Source: JAQVIJ01 sp041287365 (GTDB lineage: Bacteria; Desulfobacterota; Dissulfuribacteria; Dissulfuribacterales; DYLC01). Taken from it: DNA of 64,000 bases. The notes below the pieces were generated by a model, which worked only from the letters and a program-made list of their open reading frames with translations, had not been told where the DNA came from and searched no databases. The DNA lies in the NCBI GenBank assembly GCA_041287365.1, contig JBEULL010000030.1, forward strand, positions 1-64,000, given 5' to 3'. Within the stretch, counting starts at the first letter, position 1; each line of letters starts with the position of its first letter. Position numbers and translations under genes: made by a program. This document shows, piece after piece, positions 1-7,623 of this stretch.

Positions 1-63
<63 letters not shown>

Positions 64-125
64 AAAAACCGGATGCTCATAAAAAACACTAAACAAAATT
101 CACTACTAACTGCTATCCTCTACTC

Positions 126-140
126 AGTTTTCAAAGATCA
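126..140 (-). promoter_or_regulatory. boxA-like antitermination site in rRNA leader
   Basis: On the minus strand the leader carries TGATCTTTGAAAACT. It resembles the boxA element (TGCTCTTTAACA in E. coli, TTCTTTGAAAACT in many other bacteria) that recruits NusB/NusE to rRNA transcripts. It lies between the predicted transcription start and the 16S 5' end, the usual position. This is a motif match only. Confidence 0.5.
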
Positions 141-159
141 AAAATACACGTTCGAAGAG

Positions 160-205
160 ATTTGAAATATAATCTAATGAATCTTATCTGTCAACCCCAT
201 GTCAA
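160..205 (-). promoter_or_regulatory. rRNA operon promoter with two -35 hexamers
   Basis: On the minus strand a perfect -35 TTGACA (194-189) is followed after exactly 17 bp by TATATT (171-166), predicting a start near position 159 and a leader of about 95 nt. A second perfect TTGACA lies 11 bp upstream (205-200). Its spacing to this -10 is too long, so it may be a relic or may serve a weaker upstream start. The region from here to 346 holds no gene that I can support; its AT-rich part may act as an UP element. Confidence 0.8.
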
Positions 206-346
206 GCTTTTGTTATGCCGCCGTAATGTAACCGATAAAACCAAAACATCCTCGTAACATTTGTGCTACACAACGAAGCCTCACAGGCAGGCTCAATTAA
301 ATAACAAATCGTTCCGGAATAGTCAAGGGATTAATTGCTGCCTCAT

Positions 347-385
347 AAAAAAACGGACCGGAGCTCAGCCTCATAAAATCAGTCC
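347..385 (-). terminator. Rho-independent terminator of the GspS-like gene
   Basis: On the minus strand the stop codon of the upstream gene lies inside a GGACTG/CGGTCC stem (385-380 with 360-355) with an AT-rich loop. The stem is followed after one G by seven T residues (353-347). This would separate the small operon from the rRNA promoter downstream. Confidence 0.55.
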
Positions 386-1527
386 AGGCAGTGCGGCACA
401 AAACGTCCATCCCTTCCCGTGGTTACATCACTCATCTCCTGGACACAGATACCCGCCGGTTCATCGCCGACCATCCAGACCTGGACCACAAAAAAACCGC
501 CATCACTCACTTGAGGCAGAACGACATGGGAACGATATACATGGCCGCTCATTCCATACATGCCCTCATCACTGATGTCTCGATGATAGACCTGCACACC
601 TGGCGCCGAGGCATCCGTTGTAAAAAACGGGATTCGATCATACGGCCCTTCTATATCGCCCGGGGCAAAAGAGGCGGGCACGAGCGCCGCATGTCCCTCA
701 AAAAGCTTCCACAATACGGCCAACATTCCACTATGGCCCGCAACAAACCGCCAGAGCGGCTCCACCAGATAACAACCACTCCTCAACAAAAACGCCAGAA
801 ATGTCTCACTACATGCATGTAACAGCCTTGCCCATCCGCAGGTCTCCACCACCACATCCAGAACCTGGCCGTCGCCGTTCATCAATGCTCCCTCTGTCAT
901 GTCCCATGTCAATTCATCACAATTCGCGCTGCATACGGACAGCCCTGCATTCACAGCAGTCTTTATTAGAAAAGACGAATATGGTGCTATCGCTTGCCCG
1001 CAACCCAAAAAACAGATAGGCGACAGGCTATCCCCTGCCATCATCTTCCAATTTTCCTGCAATCTCTGTTGAATCTCGTTGAATTGTTCCTTTTGCGGAC
1101 AGACAGCCTTCAACCAGCGCCGCTGCCAAAAAGCGGCCTCCAGAAGACCAAAAGGCATATCCGTGGAATAATTGAATAGTATCGGAGGGCTGTCAGGCCG
1201 ACAACAGAGATCAAGCCTGCCGAGAAGACCCGATGAACCATTCTCCCAAGACGCTAAAATGGGCTGGTGCAAGATATCCGGGATACCCAAGGACGACAAC
1301 ATATCCTCGGCCAATACATATTGCATGGCATCCATGTACATGGAATGCAGTTCCGATGCCGAGGTTAAAATGGAGTTCAACTCCTCTTTATCCAATATAT
1401 AACACAGGCCTGAATTCCAAAGGCCGGCCATGTCCACAGGCGCATGAAATCCATTTTCGCTCAAATCCAACGATGCGACCACTTCATTGAAGGGCCGGGA
1501 CGGTAAAGCCAGCCTTTCCCTTTTCAT
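379..1527 (-). CDS. Glutathionylspermidine synthase-like (GSP_synth) protein, probably inactive
   Basis: A 382-residue protein that aligns along its whole length with the C-terminal synthetase domain of glutathionylspermidine synthase (the YgiC/YjfC type, an ATP-grasp-related fold). Visible landmarks are GRLDL, the LLEAAF helix, the LVEPLWR segment, VGDEPAGI and a C-terminal TTGRDGRFVPH corresponding to the family's ITGNTSRFVPH. Several positions that bind ATP and metal in the family look changed. The usual LEYNADTPT reads LFNYSTDMP, the SNKGLLPVLW lysine is lost (AGHSGMLAVLW), and the YVRKPLxxREGAN loop is replaced by YDRIPFFTTDASAP. It may therefore be a non-catalytic homologue. I chose the ATG at 1527 because it overlaps the TGA of the upstream gene (ATGA). 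A GTG at 1551 would add eight residues. It is translationally coupled to the DUF3786 gene. Confidence 0.75.
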   Translation of the reverse strand: MKRERLALPSRPFNEVVASLDLSENGFHAPVDMAGLWNSGLCYILDKEELNSILTSASELHSMYMDAMQYVLAEDMLSSLGIPDILHQPILASWENGSSGLLGRLDLCCRPDSPPILFNYSTDMPFGLLEAAFWQRRWLKAVCPQKEQFNEIQQRLQENWKMMAGDSLSPICFLGCGQAIAPYSSFLIKTAVNAGLSVCSANCDELTWDMTEGALMNGDGQVLDVVVETCGWARLLHACSETFLAFLLRSGCYLVEPLWRFVAGHSGMLAVLWKLFEGHAALVPASFAPGDIEGPYDRIPFFTTDASAPGVQVYHRDISDEGMYGMSGHVYRSHVVLPQVSDGGFFVVQVWMVGDEPAGICVQEMSDVTTGRDGRFVPHCLD

Positions 1528-2315
1528 CTCATGCCTATCTTCTGAAGACACATCTCAGTCATTCTTTCCGCGGCGAACACTATGGATTCTATGTCCAAAA
1601 ACCTCATTGCATTGGCATCGAAAAGCACCTTGGCCTGTGCTGTAAAACCATCCTCCTGTGAACTGTTCCAAAAATGTACCTGCACAGGCACCTTGGGCAG
1701 TATGGGCACCTGCATACACAGATCTGCATGGCATTCCTGCAACTTCACTCCTGACATACTGGACAAAAATGTCTTTAACTCGTTTACTCGGCCGTCAAAT
1801 GCCTCCGCCAGCTTCTCTTCCGTATATCTGCGCAGCGTAACCACCTTTGAAATGGAATTAGGAAACGCCTCAAGCCCCACCCAATTCCCTGACAACGCCG
1901 CATCAGAGGCAAAAAACACATAATTATAGAGTAAAATCTGGTCCCGTGAGTCCAATTCCATGCCGTTTTCAGGCACAATGCTATCCTTGGAAATCAACAC
2001 TCTTTTGCCCAGATAAGGCAATTTCAAAAGAATCCCTTGAGGCGAATCAAACACTTCGGCTCCCAAGGCGAATGCCCGTTTCACCAGATCCATCTCTTGA
2101 ATCTTGCCCCTCAATTCCTTGAGCAGGGCCGTTTCAGTATTCAAAGATTCACTTGAACGAGGTGCGACCATCTCAGGCGTGACAATATGCGGACATGCCG
2201 AGATATCGAGCTTGCCTGACATCACCGCCACAGCAAAGGCCATGCAGCTGACCTGGCCACAGGCTCTACAATTGGTCTTGGGTGTAGCTTTTACTATCTC
2301 CAAAACAGATTTCAT
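1524..2315 (-). CDS. DUF3786 protein with N-terminal [4Fe-4S] domain
   Basis: A 263-residue protein with two parts. Residues 10-45 hold a four-cysteine cluster motif (C16-x2-C19-x4-C24-x16-C41, ending ACPH) of the type found in the small Fe-S domains of corrinoid/acetyl-CoA pathway proteins. The rest matches the DUF3786 family, known mainly from anaerobes, whose role is not established. It begins a two-gene minus-strand operon with the GspS-like gene and faces the plus-strand kinase operon across about 100 bp. No signal peptide or membrane segment is visible, so it should be cytoplasmic. A redox or corrinoid-related role would be inference from the Fe-S domain only. Confidence 0.8.
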   Translation of the reverse strand: MKSVLEIVKATPKTNCRACGQVSCMAFAVAVMSGKLDISACPHIVTPEMVAPRSSESLNTETALLKELRGKIQEMDLVKRAFALGAEVFDSPQGILLKLPYLGKRVLISKDSIVPENGMELDSRDQILLYNYVFFASDAALSGNWVGLEAFPNSISKVVTLRRYTEEKLAEAFDGRVNELKTFLSSMSGVKLQECHADLCMQVPILPKVPVQVHFWNSSQEDGFTAQAKVLFDANAMRFLDIESIVFAAERMTEMCLQKIGMR

Positions 2316-2415
2316 ATGTTATAATGCTCCAACTTGCATATTTTTTACAATCTTTTTACCATATACACTTCAAAGTGCAAAAGCTGTCTGCAAGTATATA
2401 AACCAAAAAAATCAC
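2316..2415. promoter_or_regulatory. Divergent promoter region
   Basis: This 100-bp AT-rich gap separates two divergent transcription units, so it must hold promoters in both directions. The best plus-strand candidate is TTGCAT near 2334 followed 17 bp later by TACCAT, a weak match. I see no operator palindrome. Confidence 0.35.
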
Positions 2416-3411
2416 ATGAGACTCAACAACATTCCACAAATCACTCCGGATGGCTCTACTCGACGGTTTTACAGGCAAATGCGGCATGGTAAATCCTGCA
2501 TCATCATGGAGCCCGGCGAATCACCCGGCGGCATTGCCGAGGCCGAAAGCTATGTGAGAATCGGCAAACATCTGTACAAAAATGGCATGTCGGTACCACA
2601 GATATACGAATTTGACCCAACTACAGGCACAGTCATCATGGAAGACTGTGGAGATATCCATCTGCAGACTCTAGCACTACAATACATAAAGGTAGATAAC
2701 ACACAACTGATTCAGGCAATCTATGAAAAGGTTATAGATCTGCTGATAACCATGCAATTTGAAGGCATCAAAGGCTTTCAAAGCACTTGGTGTTTCGACA
2801 CGCCAATCTACGATGCCGACTTCGCCTTTCAAAGGGAGGCCATGTACTTCGTCGATGCATTCGCTTGCGATCTTATAGGCATTTCCACGAAACAAAAGAA
2901 CGAACTGATCTACGAACTGCGCACGCTCTGCCTTTTCTTGAAAGGTTCGACAGGGCCGGTGTGCCTATTACACAGGGATTTTCAATCTAGAAACATACTT
3001 TGGTACAAGGATGCCCCCTGGCTCATTGATTTTCAAGGCGCCCGTGCCGGACCGCCTTTTTACGATCTCGCATCTCTGCTTCTGGACCCATATATGCAAT
3101 TACCCGAAGATATCATCAAAAAACTCTTTGTCTTCTATATGGAAACCGTACGAACAAAAACCGGCTACATGAATGACAGTTATACAAAAATCAACCATAT
3201 ATTCAATAGCTACGGCATGATACGACTTATTCAGGCCGTTGCCGCATATAGCTTTCTCTGGCGCAAAAAGGGTAAGACTCATTTCAAAAGATACATTGAA
3301 CCGGCCATAGATCGGCTGCTTTGGCTTCTGGAATATGCGACAGTAGAATTTTCCACGTTAAAAACAGTTCTGAAAAACGGCCTCAGTAAACTAAAAATAC
3401 ACAATTCATGA
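2416..3411 (+). CDS. Aminoglycoside phosphotransferase-family (AmgK-like) kinase
   Basis: A 331-residue kinase-fold protein. The phosphotransferase signature is clear: LLHRDFQSRNILW (catalytic HxD...N) followed by WLIDFQGARAGPPFYDLA (metal-binding DF). The N-terminal part has a nucleotide-binding lobe beginning PDGSTRRFYR and a hinge with VIMEDCGD. This arrangement resembles COG3178 kinases such as AmgK, which phosphorylates anomeric N-acetylmuramate/N-acetylglucosamine in cell-wall recycling. Mpl elsewhere in the window also recycles wall peptides, but the sugar substrate is inferred and homoserine-kinase-like roles are possible. The open frame extends upstream to 2104, but the ATG at 2416 gives the domain a normal start and does not run into the divergent gene. 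It overlaps the next gene by 4 nt (ATGA). Confidence 0.78.
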   Translation: MRLNNIPQITPDGSTRRFYRQMRHGKSCIIMEPGESPGGIAEAESYVRIGKHLYKNGMSVPQIYEFDPTTGTVIMEDCGDIHLQTLALQYIKVDNTQLIQAIYEKVIDLLITMQFEGIKGFQSTWCFDTPIYDADFAFQREAMYFVDAFACDLIGISTKQKNELIYELRTLCLFLKGSTGPVCLLHRDFQSRNILWYKDAPWLIDFQGARAGPPFYDLASLLLDPYMQLPEDIIKKLFVFYMETVRTKTGYMNDSYTKINHIFNSYGMIRLIQAVAAYSFLWRKKGKTHFKRYIEPAIDRLLWLLEYATVEFSTLKTVLKNGLSKLKIHNS

Positions 3412-6400
3412 AACCAAGACACCTGCTGTTCTTACTCCCCATATTGATCGTAGCCCTCGTATTCTGGGCCGTCACTAGTATGCCGGACGAAAACAGCATT
3501 TGCCAATACGCCCTAAAATATCTGGGCGACGAATTACATGGCCGAGTGAACGTGCAGACTATTGCCCTGAAATGGCGGCCGCTTCCCACCCTGATCGCCA
3601 CCAACCTCGACATCTCTCACGCGAATTACACACTCAAGAGCGATGAGCTCTCAATATCTCTTTCCATTTCCGACATCCTCAAAAATGGAATAAGCGGCAT
3701 TCGCCTGCACACATTAAGACTCAACAGGCCTCGACTGCATCTGATTTCCAGCACACAATCCCAATTGCGCATTCCTTCCATCAGGCTTTTGGAGATAATA
3801 GACGGCGAGCTTACAATCTCCACTGACTATCTGGGCGGACAATTGATATCAACAGACCTACTTCTTTCCCACATAGACACGCAAGCCACCCTGTCATCCG
3901 ATCATATCCTTTTAAAAACATTGCAATGCCGGAGTGCTTTTGCTCAATCCATAAAACTTGAAGGGAAGATAGACCTGAATCAAGACTCGATGCATCTGAA
4001 GGGCACCGCCAAACAGCTTTTGCCTCTTGCCATGCCCTTCAGCGCCATGAACAATCTCGATTCGCTCAAGCAGGCCATCCTTGACCTTGATTTTGAAGCC
4101 AAAGGCCCTCTTGCAATAAAGGGAGAAAAGGCCCTGAGTGTGACCATGAACGGCGCCATGCCCAAATTGATTCTTCAGAAAAAAGATGGAAAGCCATACG
4201 AATTTGCCGCATCAAACCTGTCCCTGCGCCTACAAATCTCCGAAAACGGCTACTCTCTGGAGATTCCAGAAATAAAGGCCTCAAAACCGCAACTCGAGCT
4301 CAAGGGCATTGTAAAAAAACAGGTCGATTCATGGGATATCGATCTTTCTGCCTTCGACATAGACCTAACCGGTGTCAGAGAGCGGGTTTCAGGCATGCTC
4401 GGCAACGCGGAAGCAGCCCGCACCACCTGTGAGATCGTGCTGGGAGGCAGGGCAAGGACCGCAACCTTTGCCTTTCACGGCACTACGGAAGAGATGAAAG
4501 ACCTGAACAACCTGCTCATCACCGCAGACGTGGAGAGGGCACCCATCTTCATACCAAAAGCGGGATTGAAACTTGACGAGGCCAGCGGCCCCATCAAGAT
4601 AGAACGCGGCGCCCTGTCCGGCTATGGCCTGAGCGCAAAAATGGGTAACAGCACCGCCTTTGACAGCAGCCTGTATTTGCAGATCACCACTGATGACGAC
4701 ACCTTTCACCTGAAGCTCAATCTGAATGCTGACCTGGCGGAACTGCCACCTATACTGAACAAATTCGCAACGAGCAGGGAATTCAGGGAGGAATTGAAAC
4801 ACGTAATCGACGCCAAGGGCCGCGCAAAGGGGCAGTTGGAACTGGGCCCAAGACTAAATGATATGAATGTGCAAGTAACGGTGCAGGATGTGCAAGGTGA
4901 GGTAAGATATGACCGCATCACCTGGCCGATTGCGGTCAATCATGGCCAATTATTCGTAGAACTCGAACCTTTTTTGGTAAAATGGCACGATATATCCGCA
5001 AAAATAGGGCCTCATACAGTGGAGAAACTCTGCGGACTGGTGGACTACAAAAGTGCATTCAGGCTTAATATCGAAAACGGCACGGCCAAAATAGACATGG
5101 CCTCTCTACAAGAGGAATTGTTCCTTCATGAAGTGATTCGAACGAAACTGGCAAGCGTCTTACAGCAGGTCAGAGGTGAGCTCATGGTGAGCGCCATAAA
5201 GGTGACAGGCCCGTTTTTCAGACCGACGGCCTGGATGTATCAACTCACCAGCAGAATTGAAAACGGAGGCATCACAAGCCCACTGCTCAACCCCAAAAAC
5301 GCCGAAATTCGCACTGCAAGCCTTCAATTGACCGACCAAACCCTGCGCATATCGTCAGCGACTATTCAAATAGACGATACAGACCTACAACTAAAAGGAG
5401 AGCTTCTTCACGAGCAACTACAAGACTGGCATGGCGATGTGGCCTTTACTGGTCTCGTCAATAAAGGGTTTCATGCCTGGCTTCGCGAAAAGGGCTGGAG
5501 CGCTCCACCGGCTTTTACGCCCAAACTACCCTATCTTCTACAGGAACTACACGTTGACTGTGGCAGCGGCCTGATAAAAATTTTTGGTGGCATTGTACCA
5601 GGCTCTCCATCCACTGCTGCAAGCCGCATCAACTTAGACATTACCATTCAGGACTCAAAGCCTGTCAAGAGCCTTATAGAGATTCAACATTCCACCGGCA
5701 ACTGCATGTTGTCAGTCCTCTGGAACAACGAAAGAAATAGCATCGAAGCGCTGAAGTGGAAGGGCATCCTGAACCAGGAGGCGCTGAACGCCGTTCTTGA
5801 AAAAAATGAGCTGCTTTCAGGTAGTATTTCAGGTGATTTTTACATAAAACATGCCCCCGATGCCGCAGCAGACTGGCAATTCTCCGGCAAGATAGACGTT
5901 CAGGAACTGGCCTGGCAGTGGGGTTTGCCTCGCTCCGTTCTGATTCAAAGGCTCATAGCGGAGACGCCCACGGCCTCTCAAGACATAAACACGCTGGAGA
6001 TAAAACAGGCCGATGTGAAAATAGACCATGAAACTATCAGATTGAACGGACGACTGTACAATCAGGCGAGTCATCTGAAGTTTGACCTGACCGCTTCCTC
6101 GGACTTCGTCTCATGGGCCACGCTCAAAACCCTGTTTCCCAAAGATGCATTCGAAGGCCAAGCACAAACCCCATCCAAAAAACGTAATGTCACAGGCACG
6201 CTTCGATTTGATGCCGCCCGATTTCTCTACGTAAAAGAACAGGGTTTCTGCCCTGAAAACAACTGTTCAAGCACGAAATTCCTCTGGTCGCCCATGCACG
6301 GCGAACTGGAATTTCTGCCGGAAAACATTCATCTGACCATCGCTGAAAGCGAACTCTGCGGCATGGCGTCTCGCGGCACATGGGAAGGAAACAACTTTAA

Positions 6401-7106
6401 AGAAGGCCGTGGTTCATTTCAACTCTTCACTGATTTGTCACATCCAGTTATGGCCCAAAATCTCATGCAGTGCCTGGGATACCCCCAACACATCTTAGAA
6501 GGCCCGCTGAACATCGACATCACTGTGCATGGGAACCCAGAATTCTTCGAAAAAGGCAGTGTAAGGATCACCTCTACCAATGGCAAGATATATAAGCTCA
6601 CATTCTTGGCCAAGGTCTTCGGTCTGTTGAACCTCACGGATATATTCAAAAATGCCCTGCCTGACCTGGCCAGCACAGGTTTTTCTTATTCATCTCTTGA
6701 GATAGCAGGCGATATAGAAAACGATCAGATAATCCTACAAAAAAACGTTATCAGAGGTACAGGGCTTAATCTCTTTATTCGAGGTTCCATAGTCCTCAAA
6801 GATATGAACGGCGACCTGGTCATGATCATTGCACCCTTCAAGACCATAGATGCCATTCTTACCAAGATTCCATTTATAGGCTGTGTGCTGGGCGGCAAAA
6901 CCGGTTCCATATTGGGCATACCTGTGGGCGTAAAGGGGCCGCTCAAGGACCCTCAGGTCAATATACTGCCCGCTTCAGCCATCGGCACAGGCGTTCTGGA
7001 ACTGGTTACGGACACCATCAAACTGCCCTTCCGAATCATAGAACCCATACTTCCAACCAACTCATCAAACCACTCAGAAAATGACCGTAAAAACGATACA
7101 AGATAG
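3408..7106 (+). CDS. AsmA-like giant inner-membrane-anchored protein
   Basis: A 1232-residue protein with one N-terminal membrane anchor (about residues 5-24, LLFLLPILIVALVFWAV) and a long beta-rich periplasmic body of repeated amphipathic strands. The C-terminal region (about residues 1040-1190), with GxLNIDITVHGNP and GLNLFIRGSI segments, matches the AsmA-like C-terminal domain. The family (AsmA, TamB, YhdP) forms bridge-like grooves that move phospholipids between inner and outer membrane in Gram-negative bacteria. This member resembles the YhdP/DUF3971 branch in size and in having a C-terminal AsmA_2-type domain. It is coupled to the kinase gene upstream by ATGA, and its last 26 nt overlap cobO, so all three are probably co-translated. 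Which AsmA paralogue it corresponds to is not certain. Confidence 0.8.
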   Translation: MKPRHLLFLLPILIVALVFWAVTSMPDENSICQYALKYLGDELHGRVNVQTIALKWRPLPTLIATNLDISHANYTLKSDELSISLSISDILKNGISGIRLHTLRLNRPRLHLISSTQSQLRIPSIRLLEIIDGELTISTDYLGGQLISTDLLLSHIDTQATLSSDHILLKTLQCRSAFAQSIKLEGKIDLNQDSMHLKGTAKQLLPLAMPFSAMNNLDSLKQAILDLDFEAKGPLAIKGEKALSVTMNGAMPKLILQKKDGKPYEFAASNLSLRLQISENGYSLEIPEIKASKPQLELKGIVKKQVDSWDIDLSAFDIDLTGVRERVSGMLGNAEAARTTCEIVLGGRARTATFAFHGTTEEMKDLNNLLITADVERAPIFIPKAGLKLDEASGPIKIERGALSGYGLSAKMGNSTAFDSSLYLQITTDDDTFHLKLNLNADLAELPPILNKFATSREFREELKHVIDAKGRAKGQLELGPRLNDMNVQVTVQDVQGEVRYDRITWPIAVNHGQLFVELEPFLVKWHDISAKIGPHTVEKLCGLVDYKSAFRLNIENGTAKIDMASLQEELFLHEVIRTKLASVLQQVRGELMVSAIKVTGPFFRPTAWMYQLTSRIENGGITSPLLNPKNAEIRTASLQLTDQTLRISSATIQIDDTDLQLKGELLHEQLQDWHGDVAFTGLVNKGFHAWLREKGWSAPPAFTPKLPYLLQELHVDCGSGLIKIFGGIVPGSPSTAASRINLDITIQDSKPVKSLIEIQHSTGNCMLSVLWNNERNSIEALKWKGILNQEALNAVLEKNELLSGSISGDFYIKHAPDAAADWQFSGKIDVQELAWQWGLPRSVLIQRLIAETPTASQDINTLEIKQADVKIDHETIRLNGRLYNQASHLKFDLTASSDFVSWATLKTLFPKDAFEGQAQTPSKKRNVTGTLRFDAARFLYVKEQGFCPENNCSSTKFLWSPMHGELEFLPENIHLTIAESELCGMASRGTWEGNNFKEGRGSFQLFTDLSHPVMAQNLMQCLGYPQHILEGPLNIDITVHGNPEFFEKGSVRITSTNGKIYKLTFLAKVFGLLNLTDIFKNALPDLASTGFSYSSLEIAGDIENDQIILQKNVIRGTGLNLFIRGSIVLKDMNGDLVMIIAPFKTIDAILTKIPFIGCVLGGKTGSILGIPVGVKGPLKDPQVNILPASAIGTGVLELVTDTIKLPFRIIEPILPTNSSNHSENDRKNDTR

Positions 7107-7623
7107 TAAAAAGGGATTTCTGCACATCTACACAGGCGATGGTAAGGGTAAAACCACCGCAGCCTTGGGCCTTGCACTTCGTGCCATGGGTGCCGGCTGG
7201 CGTGTATTTTTTGCACAATTTTTAAAGCATGGTGACTTCAGTGAAATCAAGGCATTGAAACGCTTTCATGAACAATGCACCGTGCGCCAGTACGGCACAG
7301 GCCGCTTCATTCGAGGAAAACCCACAGCAAGTGACATAAAACAGGCGCAAGAAGGCCTGAAGGAAATATTGAAGACCGCTCAAACACATGCCTATCATAT
7401 CTATATATTGGATGAGATCAATGTGACTGTTCACTTCGGACTATTGTCATCGAATGATGTTATGATGTTTCTTGAACAGATGCCAAAAGATGTCGAGATC
7501 ATCATGACAGGCCGATGGGCACCAAAAGAACTCATCGAACAAGCGGACCTGGTTACTGAAATGAATTGTCTTGCCCACTACTACGAACAGGGCGTATCAG
7601 CCAGAGAAGGCATCGAAAAATGA
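7081..7623 (+). CDS. cobO: Cob(I)yrinic acid a,c-diamide adenosyltransferase
   Basis: A 180-residue BtuR/CobO-type corrinoid adenosyltransferase. It transfers the 5'-deoxyadenosyl group of ATP to reduced corrinoid, forming the Co-C bond of coenzyme B12. The P-loop TGDGKGKTTAALG at residues 19-31 is diagnostic, and the ILDEINVTVHFGLL and MTGRWAP segments are typical of the family. Its length is close to the normal 180-200. It starts inside the 3' end of the AsmA-like gene, and its TGA overlaps the ATG of RNase R. No corrinoid pathway genes are adjacent, so this is probably a salvage or assimilation function. Confidence 0.93.
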   Translation: MTVKTIQDSKKGFLHIYTGDGKGKTTAALGLALRAMGAGWRVFFAQFLKHGDFSEIKALKRFHEQCTVRQYGTGRFIRGKPTASDIKQAQEGLKEILKTAQTHAYHIYILDEINVTVHFGLLSSNDVMMFLEQMPKDVEIIMTGRWAPKELIEQADLVTEMNCLAHYYEQGVSAREGIEK

